This document shows positions 1 through 7,433 of a DNA stretch of 23,190 nucleotides, in pieces. The stretch's first letter is position 1, and every line of letters starts with the position of its first letter. The translations under genes were made by a program, and so were the position numbers. The stretch comes from an uncultured Clostridia bacterium. Its GTDB lineage: Bacteria; Bacillota; Clostridia; Lachnospirales; Anaerotignaceae. The DNA is taken from contig CAJUKL010000038.1 in assembly GCA_910587195.1 (NCBI GenBank), positions 1 to 23,190 of the forward strand, written 5' to 3'. Below the pieces are notes generated by a model, which saw only the letters and a program-made list of their open reading frames with translations, searched no databases and was not told where the DNA came from.

Positions 1-203
1 CTCTCAAACTCTCGCAAGCTTTTTGAAAAAAGCTTGACCAAAAACTTTACCTTTCACAAACAGAACAAATTCTCAATTTTAACATATGGTATTCTGTTGT
101 TGTTCTATTAAAACAACTATTCAACTTCAATGTACGGCGGCAAAACGCTAGTTTTACACAAAAGTTCTTTGCTTACTTTCTTCCAAGAAAGTAAGTTTTT
201 TTT
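1..203 (+). repeat. Hairpin-rich intergenic element, copy 1 (left end cut by window)
   Basis: This stretch aligns along its length with 18091-18272 and, in reverse complement, with parts of 21533-21751. It has no convincing coding frame. It is a row of hairpins: 15-36 (CAAGCTTTTT paired with AAAAAGCTTG), 59-65 with 92-98 (AACAGAA with TTCTGTT), 142-155 (AAAAC gcta GTTTT) and 172-195 (CTTACTTTCTT with AAGAAAGTAAG). The fixed block AAAGTTCTTT lies at 161-170. The other copies change the stem sequences but keep the pairing. The outer left part lies outside the window, so I cannot tell whether this copy has terminal inverted repeats. Confidence 0.8.
172..203 (+). terminator. Rho-independent terminator at the end of element copy 1
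   Basis: An 11-bp perfect stem (172-182 with 185-195) is followed directly by eight T residues at 196-203. With a normal loop the stem would be nine pairs around TTCCAA. It should stop plus-strand transcripts coming from left of the window, so the ABC operon at 271 probably has its own promoter. Confidence 0.75.
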
Positions 204-235
204 GTTAGAAAAGCACCTTTTGTCCTTTTGTTCAA

Positions 236-241
236 TATAAT
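236..241 (+). promoter_or_regulatory. Possible -10 box for the ABC transporter operon
   Basis: There is a perfect TATAAT about 30 bases before the ATG and just downstream of the terminator. No good TTGACA is found 16-18 bases upstream (213-218 reads GCACCT), so the call rests on the -10 box and the position. The 204-270 gap is too short for a TPP or S-box riboswitch, and I see none. Confidence 0.35.
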
Positions 242-270
242 AAACTAAATAAAAAAAGGGGGATTTCGTT

Positions 271-1023
271 ATGACTCCTATGGTAGAATTAAAAAATATA
301 ACAATTCGTTATCATAGTACATCTGGTGAAACAAAAGCTGTTTCTGATTTGAGTTTCTCTATAGAGCAAGGAGAATTTGTATGTATTGTAGGCCCTAGTG
401 GCTGTGGCAAATCTTCTATTTTATCCATGTTGGCAGGATTGATAAAACCTTCTAGTGGTACTTTTAAAATTCATTCGCAAACAAATATCGGCTATATGCT
501 GCAAAAAGATTACTTATTAGAATGGCGCAATATTTTTAGTAATGCCTGTTTGGGGCTTGAAATTCAAAATAAATTGACACCGGAAAATATACAAAGAGTA
601 GAAAAACTTTTAGAACTTTATGGACTTAGGGAATTTAAATATCATATGCCTTCCCAACTTTCTGGTGGTATGCGTCAAAGAGTTGCCTTAATACGTACTT
701 TAGCAATTCAGCCTGATGTTTTACTGCTGGATGAACCATTTTCTGCATTGGATTATCAGACAAGGCTTTATGTTTCTGATGAAATTGGTACAATTATCAG
801 AAAAGAGAAAAAAACTGCAATTCTTGTTTCTCATGATATTTCAGAAGCAATCAGTCTTTCCGATAGGGTATTTGTACTTTCTCATCGCCCTGCTAGCTTA
901 AAATCTGTGCACAAAATTGATTTAAGCATAGAGGATAGAACACCAATGAAAGCAAGAGAAGCACCAGAATTTAAAGACTATTTTAACAAAATATGGAAGG
1001 AGTTAGATGTCCATGTCGCATAA
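271..1023 (+). CDS. ABC transporter ATP-binding protein (nitrate/sulfonate/thiamine-precursor type)
   Basis: A 250-residue cytoplasmic ATPase that would power import through the permease encoded next. The nucleotide-binding parts are all present: Walker A GPSGCGKS at 41-48, Q-loop Gln78, ABC signature LSGGM at 130-134, Walker B DVLLLDEP at 149-156 with catalytic Glu155, and H-loop His188. Its length and the SGGMRQRVALIRTL stretch fit the SsuB/TauB/ThiZ group, whose substrates are sulfonates, taurine, nitrate or pyrimidine thiamine precursors. The sequence does not decide among these. AAAGGGGG precedes the start with good spacing; a second ATG three codons in is possible. The 3' end overlaps the permease by 17 bases, so the two are translationally coupled. 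No binding-protein gene is present on either side. Confidence 0.9.
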   Translation: MTPMVELKNITIRYHSTSGETKAVSDLSFSIEQGEFVCIVGPSGCGKSSILSMLAGLIKPSSGTFKIHSQTNIGYMLQKDYLLEWRNIFSNACLGLEIQNKLTPENIQRVEKLLELYGLREFKYHMPSQLSGGMRQRVALIRTLAIQPDVLLLDEPFSALDYQTRLYVSDEIGTIIRKEKKTAILVSHDISEAISLSDRVFVLSHRPASLKSVHKIDLSIEDRTPMKAREAPEFKDYFNKIWKELDVHVA

Positions 1024-1816
1024 AATTTCTCAGCAACAACTGGAGTATCTCAAACGAGTCAAAAAAAGAAAAATACTTGTATGTAGTACTCAAATATGTT
1101 TACTGATTGCATTTTTTATTCTTTGGGAAGTTGCTGCACAAAAAAACTGGATTGACCCTTTTTTATTTAGTCAGCCTAGCCGAATGATTGCCGCTATGGG
1201 AGATATGGCAAAAACAGGAATCCTTTGGAAACATATCGGTATTACACTCTATGAAACTGTTGTCGGATTTGTCTTAGGTACTATATTTGGCACTTTAATT
1301 GCTATTCTGCTTTGGTGGAATCACTTTATTTCTGACGTTACAGAACCCTATTTAGTTGTATTAAATTCTCTACCAAAAACCGCACTTGCACCTATTATTA
1401 TTGTATGGCTTGGAAATAATATGACTTCTATTATTGCTACAGCGTTAATGACTTCTATTGTTGTTACTATTATGACTGTATTAAATGGTTTTTTGCATAT
1501 TGATAGCGACAAAATAAAATTAATTCAAACCTTTGGTGGTACAAAAAAGCAAGTTTTAACAAAGGTAATTTTACCTGCCAGTGTTCCTACCATTATTAGT
1601 GCTTTAAAAATTAATGTAGGGCTTTCTTTTGTTGGGGTGATTGTTGGTGAATTTTTAGTAGCACAAGCTGGTCTAGGATATTTAATTGTATATGGTTCTC
1701 AAATTTTTAAACTGGATTGGGTAATGCTTTCTGTACTCTTGCTTGCTATTATGGCTGCAATTATGTATCAATTAATTGTATTCTTAGAAAAAAAATTCCT
1801 GAAATGGCGTTCCTAA
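1007..1816 (+). CDS. ABC transporter permease (SsuC/TauC/ThiX type)
   Basis: A 269-residue integral membrane protein with about six hydrophobic segments, the first near residues 22-45. The EAA-type loop that contacts the ATPase lies in the middle (around FGGTKKQVLTKVILPASVPT), followed by the family-typical hydrophobic stretch with VGEFLVAQAGLGYLI. This is the BPD_transp_1 fold of the SsuC/TauC/ThiX group. The gene starts inside the ATPase gene. AAGGAG at 997-1002 sits 4 bases before ATG 1007 and 10 bases before a second in-frame ATG at 1013, so the true start could be either. A bidirectional terminator follows. It forms the channel through which the unknown small substrate enters the cell. 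Confidence 0.9.
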   Translation: MSMSHKISQQQLEYLKRVKKRKILVCSTQICLLIAFFILWEVAAQKNWIDPFLFSQPSRMIAAMGDMAKTGILWKHIGITLYETVVGFVLGTIFGTLIAILLWWNHFISDVTEPYLVVLNSLPKTALAPIIIVWLGNNMTSIIATALMTSIVVTIMTVLNGFLHIDSDKIKLIQTFGGTKKQVLTKVILPASVPTIISALKINVGLSFVGVIVGEFLVAQAGLGYLIVYGSQIFKLDWVMLSVLLLAIMAAIMYQLIVFLEKKFLKWRS

Positions 1817-1821
1817 GCAAA

Positions 1822-1853
1822 AAGCTGTCAGAAAAAATATTTTTTGACAGCTT
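1822..1853. terminator. Bidirectional terminator between convergent genes
   Basis: AAGCTGTCA at 1822-1830 pairs with TGACAGCTT at 1845-1853, and the A/T-rich middle extends the stem. The plus-strand tail (TCCTCATTTT) is modest. The minus-strand tail has five T residues after the stem (complement of 1817-1821 region). It separates the ABC operon from the minus-strand SUKH pair. Confidence 0.65.
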
Positions 1854-1860
1854 CCTCATT

Positions 1861-2301
1861 TTAATAGTTATCTATAAAAATATCCATACCAATTTCTTTT
1901 AACAACAAATTTTTGAGAGATTTTGAAACATATATTAGTTCCTCTTTATCTAAATCCCCAAAATCAACAAGATATAAACCAAACCCTTTTTTTCCGTTTG
2001 CATATAAAAGTGCCTTTCCTCCTCCATTATCACCAATGGCAATTCCATCTGGAATATATTTCTGTATATAATATCCCTGATTTAATTCTAAACATTTATC
2101 CGCTCCCCAAATTCCAAGACCAACATAACCATCTTTATCTTTGATACTGATTTCTATTTCTTTTTCACGGATAATTTCAAAATATTCTTCTGGAATAGGA
2201 ACAGCACAAAAATTTTTTAAATTTTGAATAGAATTTTCGCTTGACGCTTCCCCATAAGGATAAACTTTATATCTTTGACTGATTTTATTTAAAAAACTCA
2301 T
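1861..2301 (-). CDS. SMI1/KNR4 (SUKH) family immunity-like protein
   Basis: A 146-residue soluble protein. Recognisable SUKH features are the early IPEEYFEI segment (around residues 36-43), the central GIWGADKCLELNQGY stretch, then PDGIAIGDNGGGKALLYA and GLYLVDFGDLD, followed by a closing helix EELIYVSKSLKNLL. In bacteria this superfamily mostly supplies immunity proteins that bind and neutralise contact-dependent or polymorphic toxins, though some members have other roles. GGAGGGATAATCC precedes the ATG, and the start is only three bases after the stop of the upstream gene, so the two form one operon. No toxin gene is nearby, making this an orphan immunity candidate. The family call is good; the immunity role is inferred. 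Confidence 0.8.
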   Translation of the reverse strand: MSFLNKISQRYKVYPYGEASSENSIQNLKNFCAVPIPEEYFEIIREKEIEISIKDKDGYVGLGIWGADKCLELNQGYYIQKYIPDGIAIGDNGGGKALLYANGKKGFGLYLVDFGDLDKEELIYVSKSLKNLLLKEIGMDIFIDNY

Positions 2302-2304
2302 GGA

Positions 2305-2700
2305 TTATCCCTCCTCATTTTGTTGATAATCCTCCAGCTCATATTGCAAAAAAGAAAGAATGTCCTCATCTGCTGCCTCTATCTCTGTATGATCTTCATG
2401 GTTCCATGAAGTAAAACTTAATCCCTCTGCATCAGGAGAATAGGAACATAACCAAAAAGAAAAATAATTATCTTGCCCAAATAAAAACCAATTTGAAAAA
2501 GATTTTGATTCTTTTAAGGCTGTTTCTAATGGAAAAATTCTGCCAAAAGGTAATTCTGCTTTTAAAATTGTTTTATAAAAACTATGCATTACAGCAGGAA
2601 CTTTTTTTAGTTCTTCTTCCCTTATCTCACTGGAACAAAATGTAATATTGCAAGGATAATTCTTTTTTAGCTCTATAAAAAATTCTTTTATTTTGTCCAT
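2305..2700 (-). CDS. Small acidic protein, probable SUKH-like immunity protein
   Basis: A 131-residue soluble, acidic protein first in a two-gene minus-strand operon. The middle part (VPAVMHSFYKTILKAELPFGRIFPLETAL, then WFLFGQDNYFSFWLCSY and SFTSWNHEDHTEIEAADEDILSFLQ) follows the general SUKH order: a helical start, a short loop with IFPLETAL, a WFLFGQDNYF strand, and a C-terminal helix. The match is weaker than for its neighbour, so the family call is tentative. AAGGAGAAAAAA gives a good ribosome-binding site. There is no signal peptide or membrane segment. I see no strong promoter in the 60 bases between it and the chemoreceptor gene, so it may be transcribed by read-through past the terminator there. 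Confidence 0.6.
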   Translation of the reverse strand: MDKIKEFFIELKKNYPCNITFCSSEIREEELKKVPAVMHSFYKTILKAELPFGRIFPLETALKESKSFSNWFLFGQDNYFSFWLCSYSPDAEGLSFTSWNHEDHTEIEAADEDILSFLQYELEDYQQNEEG

Positions 2701-2720
2701 TTTTTTCTCCTTATCAAATA

Positions 2721-2748
2721 AAACCCTCCATGGATAGATGGAGGGTTT
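2721..2748 (-). terminator. Terminator after the chemoreceptor gene
   Basis: AAACCCTCCAT at 2721-2731 pairs perfectly with ATGGAGGGTTT at 2738-2748 around a six-base loop. On the minus strand it is followed by TTTTATTTG, as expected for a terminator of the chemoreceptor gene, whose stop is at 2762. It lies between that gene and the SUKH pair, so it insulates the two. Confidence 0.75.
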
Positions 2749-2761
2749 TTAAAAAAATTAA

Positions 2762-4930
2762 TTAAGATTCATCAGTATAATTACTTACATCTCTAATTTT
2801 AAACTGACCAACCATTTGCTTCATCATCTGCGCCTGACCAGAAAGTTCTTCACTAGCAGCAGCACTTTGTTCTGCTGTTGCGCTATTGGTTTGAACAACA
2901 CTAGAAATTTGATCCATACCTGATGTAACTTGAGAAATAGAGTTTGCTTGCTCTATGGTAGCTTTTGAAATTTTTTGAACTAATTCCACAACCTCATTTA
3001 CTCCTTCTACTGCATCAGAAAGATATTGTGCTGTAGTACCTGCAATTTTTGTTCCTTTTTCCACCAAACCCATAGAACGCTCAATTAAAGTAGCTGTATT
3101 TTTACTTGCTTCTGCACTTTTAGAAGCCAAATTTCTTACCTCATCAGCAACAACCGCAAAACCTTTGCCGGCGTTTCCTGCACGAGCAGCCTCTACAGCA
3201 GCATTTAAAGCTAAAATATTTGTTTGGAAAGCAATATCTTCTATTGTTTTGATAATTTTTCCAATTTCGCTTGAACTTTGGCTAATTTCACGCATAGAAT
3301 CAATCATTTGTGCCATTTGTTCATTACTTTCTAACATTTGTGTACCAGAGGCCTCTGCTTTTTCGTTTGCTGCTTTTGCATTGTCCGCAGTTGTTTGTAC
3401 TTGGAAGGAAATATCATTAATCGTAGCTGCCAACTCTTGTACTGCGCTTGCTTGCTCTGTGGAGCCTTGGGAAAGTGCTTGTGCGCCAGCAGAAACTTGG
3501 TCACTTCCAGCAGAAACTTGGTCAGCAGAAATATTAATTTGATTTAATGCAACACTTAATTTTTTATGTAATTTACGTACTGAAATTAAAATATTTTTGA
3601 AATCTCCAATATAATTTTCTTCTGCCTTTGTCCGAACATTAAAATTGCCTTCTGCCATTTCTCCAAGCAAATAATCAATATCTGCTACAATCGTTTTTAA
3701 ATTTTCTGTCATTCCTGCAAAGGTGCTAGCAAGAACACCAATTTCATCTTCTGATGCAATAACATTAACTTCTGCATCCAGATGACCATGTGCAATATCT
3801 TTTGCTGCTGTAACAATGCTTCCCATTGGACTGAGAATACGTCTTGAAAAAATAATGATAAGTACAATAATTAAAACTAAAGCAATAATGGATAAAAATG
3901 CCATCATAAAAGCAGTTCTTGTTACTGCTGCATTTGCTTCTGTTTCATTAATTCCAATTAAAGACCACCATATTTCTCCTGCTGCTCTAATTGGCGTATA
4001 AAAACGAACTACTTTTCTACCATCTTCTCTTGTTGCTGTTGTGTTAAACGCTTCTCCTAATGCCATATTTTCTTTGATAAAGGCTAATTCTTTTTCATCT
4101 GGTGTAAAATCTTCTAATCTTTTTCCAATATCATTTACACTTTCACTATCATATACAACCAAACCATTATGATTATAAATAGTACAATACATACTAGGAA
4201 AATCCTCATGCTTGGAATTTACTTTATCAAAATTTGATACATCAACATCTACATTAATCACTCCAATAGCATTGTTATCTTGTAAAAGTGGAGCAGCATA
4301 TGTTACCACTTTTGTTCCTTCATAATCATAAGGTTCTGTTACAAGAGCTTCTTTTTTAGTTAATGCATTTTTATAGTAACTTTCCTGAGAATAGGTACTA
4401 TACTCTCCAAAAGGTTTCACTGGTTCATTTGCAGTTTTTTCACTTACATAAAATGCATAATTTTCCATATCACTTTGGAAAGCATAAGGCTCAAACAAAA
4501 CACCAACTCCAGCAATATCTTTATTATATAACACTGCATTACGAGCTGTTTCCCGAAGATAAAGTTCAATATCATAATTTAGTGGTGTAATAATACTTCC
4601 ATAAATAGAACTAATAGAAATTGCAATGGCCTCTGAAGTAGTAGGAATGGTTGACTGTACAGGGTCAGAAGCATTTTCCGAATACATTGTTTCATAATAA
4701 TTTTCCATGTCTACAGCAACAGATTCTGCTGCATCAAAAACTTGCTGAATCTGTATTGCATTTGACTTTGACAGGACTGTCAATTCTCCAAAAGTAGTAG
4801 CAGAAATAGATTTTTTTACCATTGAAATTGTAGATAAAATCAATATTACAAATATCAAGGTTAATGTTCCGCCAATCGTAACTGCTAATTTAGATGATAG
4901 CTTTAATTTTCTTAACATATTTTTTAGCAT
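2762..4930 (-). CDS. Methyl-accepting chemotaxis protein with dCache sensor
   Basis: A 722-residue transmembrane chemoreceptor that would signal through CheA/CheW. In order: TM1 about 17-37; an extracellular double-Cache sensor about 45-330 (GVGVLFEPYAF, GVINVDVDVSNF and the second lobe TIYNHNGLVVYDS); TM2 about 340-362; HAMP about 365-415; a second HAMP-like segment near 420-455 (LLGEMAEGNFNV); then the coiled-coil signalling domain with the invariant tip (TNILALNAAVEAARAG) near 570-585. The ATG at 4930 is chosen because GGAGGAG precedes it. An in-frame start 17 codons upstream has no ribosome-binding site and lies almost at the predicted transcription start. The C-terminus lacks a CheR-docking NWxxF pentapeptide. 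The ligand is unknown; Cache sensors often bind amino acids or small organic acids. Confidence 0.93.
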   Translation of the reverse strand: MLKNMLRKLKLSSKLAVTIGGTLTLIFVILILSTISMVKKSISATTFGELTVLSKSNAIQIQQVFDAAESVAVDMENYYETMYSENASDPVQSTIPTTSEAIAISISSIYGSIITPLNYDIELYLRETARNAVLYNKDIAGVGVLFEPYAFQSDMENYAFYVSEKTANEPVKPFGEYSTYSQESYYKNALTKKEALVTEPYDYEGTKVVTYAAPLLQDNNAIGVINVDVDVSNFDKVNSKHEDFPSMYCTIYNHNGLVVYDSESVNDIGKRLEDFTPDEKELAFIKENMALGEAFNTTATREDGRKVVRFYTPIRAAGEIWWSLIGINETEANAAVTRTAFMMAFLSIIALVLIIVLIIIFSRRILSPMGSIVTAAKDIAHGHLDAEVNVIASEDEIGVLASTFAGMTENLKTIVADIDYLLGEMAEGNFNVRTKAEENYIGDFKNILISVRKLHKKLSVALNQINISADQVSAGSDQVSAGAQALSQGSTEQASAVQELAATINDISFQVQTTADNAKAANEKAEASGTQMLESNEQMAQMIDSMREISQSSSEIGKIIKTIEDIAFQTNILALNAAVEAARAGNAGKGFAVVADEVRNLASKSAEASKNTATLIERSMGLVEKGTKIAGTTAQYLSDAVEGVNEVVELVQKISKATIEQANSISQVTSGMDQISSVVQTNSATAEQSAAASEELSGQAQMMKQMVGQFKIRDVSNYTDES

Positions 4931-5000
4931 AATTACCGTTCTCCTCCTATAATTTATTAAATATAAAAAGCAAAAGGCCAACTTTTTGCTTATTACTTTT

Positions 5001-5028
5001 ATTATACAACGCTGAGAATTATTGTCAA
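5001..5028 (-). promoter_or_regulatory. Sigma-A promoter of the chemoreceptor gene
   Basis: On the minus strand TTGACA (complement of 5023-5028) and TATAAT (complement of 5001-5006) are both perfect and 16 bases apart. Transcription would begin near 4994, leaving a leader of about 65 bases before the ATG at 4930. The rest of the 4982-5258 gap is A+T-rich. Apart from a weak TTTTAGAAA/TTTCTAAAA inverted repeat with a long loop, I see nothing in it. Confidence 0.75.
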
Positions 5029-5258
5029 TAAAGTAGAGAACAAAAATATAAAAAGCAGTTATTTTTTAATGGATAATATGGTAAAAAATGTGTATTTTAG
5101 ATAAAATACTATACAAATGTAATAAACTTTTTGGAAGAAAGGACTTTTAGAAATGGTATTAATCACCTATTTTAAGTGTTCTTTTTATTTTCTAAAACCT
5201 ACTTTTTATTATATAGAAGTAATATTTTTATTTTGAAAAAATTTTTGCAAAGAATTTA

Positions 5259-5287
5259 TTGACAAAAAAATAAAAAAGTGCTATTTT
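5259..5287 (+). promoter_or_regulatory. Promoter of the tetR-efflux operon
   Basis: TTGACA at 5259-5264 and TATTTT at 5282-5287 are separated by 17 bases. The predicted start of transcription (about 5293-5295) falls inside the first of two palindromes, so a bound repressor would block initiation. Confidence 0.65.
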
Positions 5288-5315
5288 TGAATTGATTCAA
5301 ATTGAATGGATTCAA
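5287..5315. promoter_or_regulatory. Two tandem palindromic operators, probable TetR binding sites
   Basis: TTGAATTGATTCAA (5287-5300) and TTGAATGGATTCAA (5302-5315) are two perfect palindromes with the same six-base arms and a two-base centre, 15 bases apart centre to centre. They overlap the predicted transcription start and lie just before the tetR ribosome-binding site. Such spacing of about one and a half helical turns suits two TetR dimers. That this TetR is the ligand is inferred from position. Confidence 0.7.
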
Positions 5316-5340
5316 CTTTTTAAAAGGGGGCATATTTTTT

Positions 5341-5973
5341 ATGAAAAAACTAAAGCAAGACAAACAAAAAGAAATTATAGATACAGCGTTACAACTATTT
5401 TTAGAAAAAGGGTATGAAAAAACTTCTATTAAGGATATTACAGAAAAAATGAATATTGCCACCGGATTATTTCATTACTATTTTGATTCCAAAGAAGATG
5501 TTTTGATGAAATGTGCTGTTTTAAATAGCGAAATGATAACAGAAGAATTAAAACTAGAAACATTTTTTGAAGGAAAAGGTAACGCAGTTGAAAAAATCAA
5601 TCTGCTCATGAGTCAAGTTCTTCATAATGTGGCAGAAAGAAATAAGATAATTAAAGATACTACAAAAATAAACGAAACACTTTTACTCGACCGTATTATG
5701 TATATTACACTGGATATTATTATTAAAAAGCTGATAGAATTTATTGAAGAAGGAAATCAAGAACAAATTTTTGATTGTACTTATCCCCAGCAAACCGCAG
5801 AAATTTTTGTATATGGTTTAGAAAGATTATTCCGAAAAGATAAGGAAAGAAAAAAATGTAAGGATATGCCTTTAAATGAATATTTTTTACAAAATCAGCA
5901 GCAATTTGCTGAAATGTTTAGCAATTTAGTTCGTATGAAAGGAAATTATCAGTTTCAGTTTGATGAAAAATAA
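5341..5973 (+). CDS. TetR/AcrR family transcriptional regulator
   Basis: A 210-residue repressor. The N-terminal helix-turn-helix covers about residues 8-55 (IIDTALQLFLEKGYEKTSIKDITEKM, then the recognition helix and FHYYFDSKEDVL), the TetR_N signature. The C-terminal two thirds form the helical ligand-binding and dimer domain, which is not conserved enough to name a ligand. AAAAGGGGG ten bases before ATG 5341 fixes the start; an in-frame TTG at 5302 lies in the operator and has no ribosome-binding site. It is first in a same-strand operon, 41 bases ahead of the membrane-fusion gene, and two palindromes overlap its promoter. It therefore probably represses itself and the pump until an inducer, perhaps a pump substrate, releases it. 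Confidence 0.9.
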   Translation: MKKLKQDKQKEIIDTALQLFLEKGYEKTSIKDITEKMNIATGLFHYYFDSKEDVLMKCAVLNSEMITEELKLETFFEGKGNAVEKINLLMSQVLHNVAERNKIIKDTTKINETLLLDRIMYITLDIIIKKLIEFIEEGNQEQIFDCTYPQQTAEIFVYGLERLFRKDKERKKCKDMPLNEYFLQNQQQFAEMFSNLVRMKGNYQFQFDEK

Positions 5974-6014
5974 AAGCTTTATCAGTTTTAAAAAAAACAG
6001 GAGGGAAACAGTTT

Positions 6015-7433
6015 ATGAAAAAAATAATTTCACTGGTACTTGTTACAGCACTTTTGACAGGTTGTAGCAATGTAAATGCAGAAGAAAGCAGCAAAGCAGA
6101 AATCAGAACAGTTGGTGTGCAAACAGTAGAGGCAAATGGTTATGGAGATATTTTAACAGTCAGCGGAAATATTGTCCCCACTCACACAGTCAAAGCGTCC
6201 TTTAAAATTCCAGGTGTTTTACATAATGTAACAGTATCAGAAGGAGATATTGTAACAACAGGACAGACGATTGCTTCTTTAGATAAAGTGGATTATAACA
6301 TACAAGTAAAAGGAGCAGAAGCATTAAAATCTACTGCACAAGCACAAACCAGTGCTGCCGTTGCCCAAAGAGAAGCAGCTACTGCACAAAAAAATGCTGC
6401 TGCTATTGATATTGAAACAGCACAATTACAATTAGATACAGAAATACCCACCAAAATTGAACAAGCAAAAGCACAATATGACTTAACAAAAGCAAGTTAT
6501 GACAGAGTTAAAGTGTTATATGAGCAAGGTGTTGCTGCAAAAAGTCAATTTGATGAAATCAGCGCAAAATTAACTGTAGATGAAAATACATATCAACAAG
6601 CTTTAGATGCAAAAAGTATTGCAGAAAGTAAAATAAAAGCTGCACAGTCCCAATTAAATGCAGCAGAAGCACAAATTAGTATGACTGATGCGCAAGTTTC
6701 TGCTTCTAATGCTCAAATTCAAGCATCACAGGCACAACTGGACGCCGCAAAAACAAACTTAAATGATACCGTTTTAACAAGTCCTATCAGTGGTGTGGTT
6801 TTACAAAAAATATCTGAAGCAGGAGAAACCGTCAGCGCAGGTTATCCCATTGTTGCCATAGGTGATATTAATAACGTTTGGGCAGAAATTGGTGTAACAG
6901 ATGAAACCGTTAACCGTCTTACCAAAGGACAAATGGCGCAGGTTTACGTTTATGGTTTGGATGAATTTGTAACAGGTGTAATTGATGAAATTAATTCCTT
7001 AGCAGACACCACAACAAGAACTTTTCCTGTAAAAATTAGAATCAATAATACAGATGGAAAATTAAAACCAGGTATGGTTTGCCGTGCAGAAATTCCTATG
7101 GACAATGTGGAATCTATTTTTATACCCATTGATAGTGTGATTCATTTTGCAGAGGGGTCTGCTGTTTTCTTACTAAATGAAGATAATACTGTTAGTAAAA
7201 CATCTGTTACAACAGGAGAAATTACTGGAGATAAAATACAAATCTTTTCTGGCTTGCAAAGTGGAGATACCATTGTAATCAAAGGACAATTTACACTTCA
7301 TGATGGTGATGCTGTTCAAGTTGAACAAACAGAAGAAGAAACAGAAATAACAGAAGAAATACAGCAAACAGAAGAAGAAACAGAAATAACAGAAGAAATA
7401 CAGCAAACAGAGGAGATGAAAGAATCATGGTAA
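6015..7433 (+). CDS. Efflux RND periplasmic-adaptor-type lipoprotein (membrane fusion protein)
   Basis: A 472-residue HlyD/AcrA-type adaptor. Residues 1-16 are a lipoprotein signal ending in LLTG with lipid-accepting Cys17, so it is anchored outside the cytoplasmic membrane. The lipoyl (barrel-sandwich) halves lie around 60-85 and 250-285. Between them is a long Ala/Gln-rich alpha-helical hairpin. A beta-barrel follows to about 360, then the membrane-proximal domain. The last 40 residues are an acidic tail made of two exact 13-residue repeats and a partial third. AGGAGGG precedes the ATG, and the stop overlaps the pump gene by seven bases. In a Gram-positive cell it has no outer-membrane partner; it probably caps or assists the pump at the cell surface. 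Confidence 0.9.
   Translation: MKKIISLVLVTALLTGCSNVNAEESSKAEIRTVGVQTVEANGYGDILTVSGNIVPTHTVKASFKIPGVLHNVTVSEGDIVTTGQTIASLDKVDYNIQVKGAEALKSTAQAQTSAAVAQREAATAQKNAAAIDIETAQLQLDTEIPTKIEQAKAQYDLTKASYDRVKVLYEQGVAAKSQFDEISAKLTVDENTYQQALDAKSIAESKIKAAQSQLNAAEAQISMTDAQVSASNAQIQASQAQLDAAKTNLNDTVLTSPISGVVLQKISEAGETVSAGYPIVAIGDINNVWAEIGVTDETVNRLTKGQMAQVYVYGLDEFVTGVIDEINSLADTTTRTFPVKIRINNTDGKLKPGMVCRAEIPMDNVESIFIPIDSVIHFAEGSAVFLLNEDNTVSKTSVTTGEITGDKIQIFSGLQSGDTIVIKGQFTLHDGDAVQVEQTEEETEITEEIQQTEEETEITEEIQQTEEMKESW
7326..7419 (+). repeat. 39-bp in-frame tandem repeat in the adaptor gene
   Basis: Two identical 39-base units (7326-7364 and 7365-7403) are followed by a diverged partial third that begins at 7404. 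Each unit encodes 13 residues (QTEEETEITEEIQ). The third copy changes CAGAAG to CAGAGG and so creates the GAGGAG that serves as ribosome-binding site for the pump gene at 7427. Exact identity suggests recent duplication; the unit is a multiple of three, so gain or loss keeps the frame. Confidence 0.9.

Noticed and set aside
204..270. Riboswitch before the ABC importer
   Set aside because: Only 67 bases are available after the terminator, and there are no conserved TPP or S-box motifs.
3165..3542. Ala/Ser/Cys-rich plus-strand frame opposite the chemoreceptor
   Set aside because: It is the mirror of the coiled-coil signalling domain and has no ribosome-binding site.
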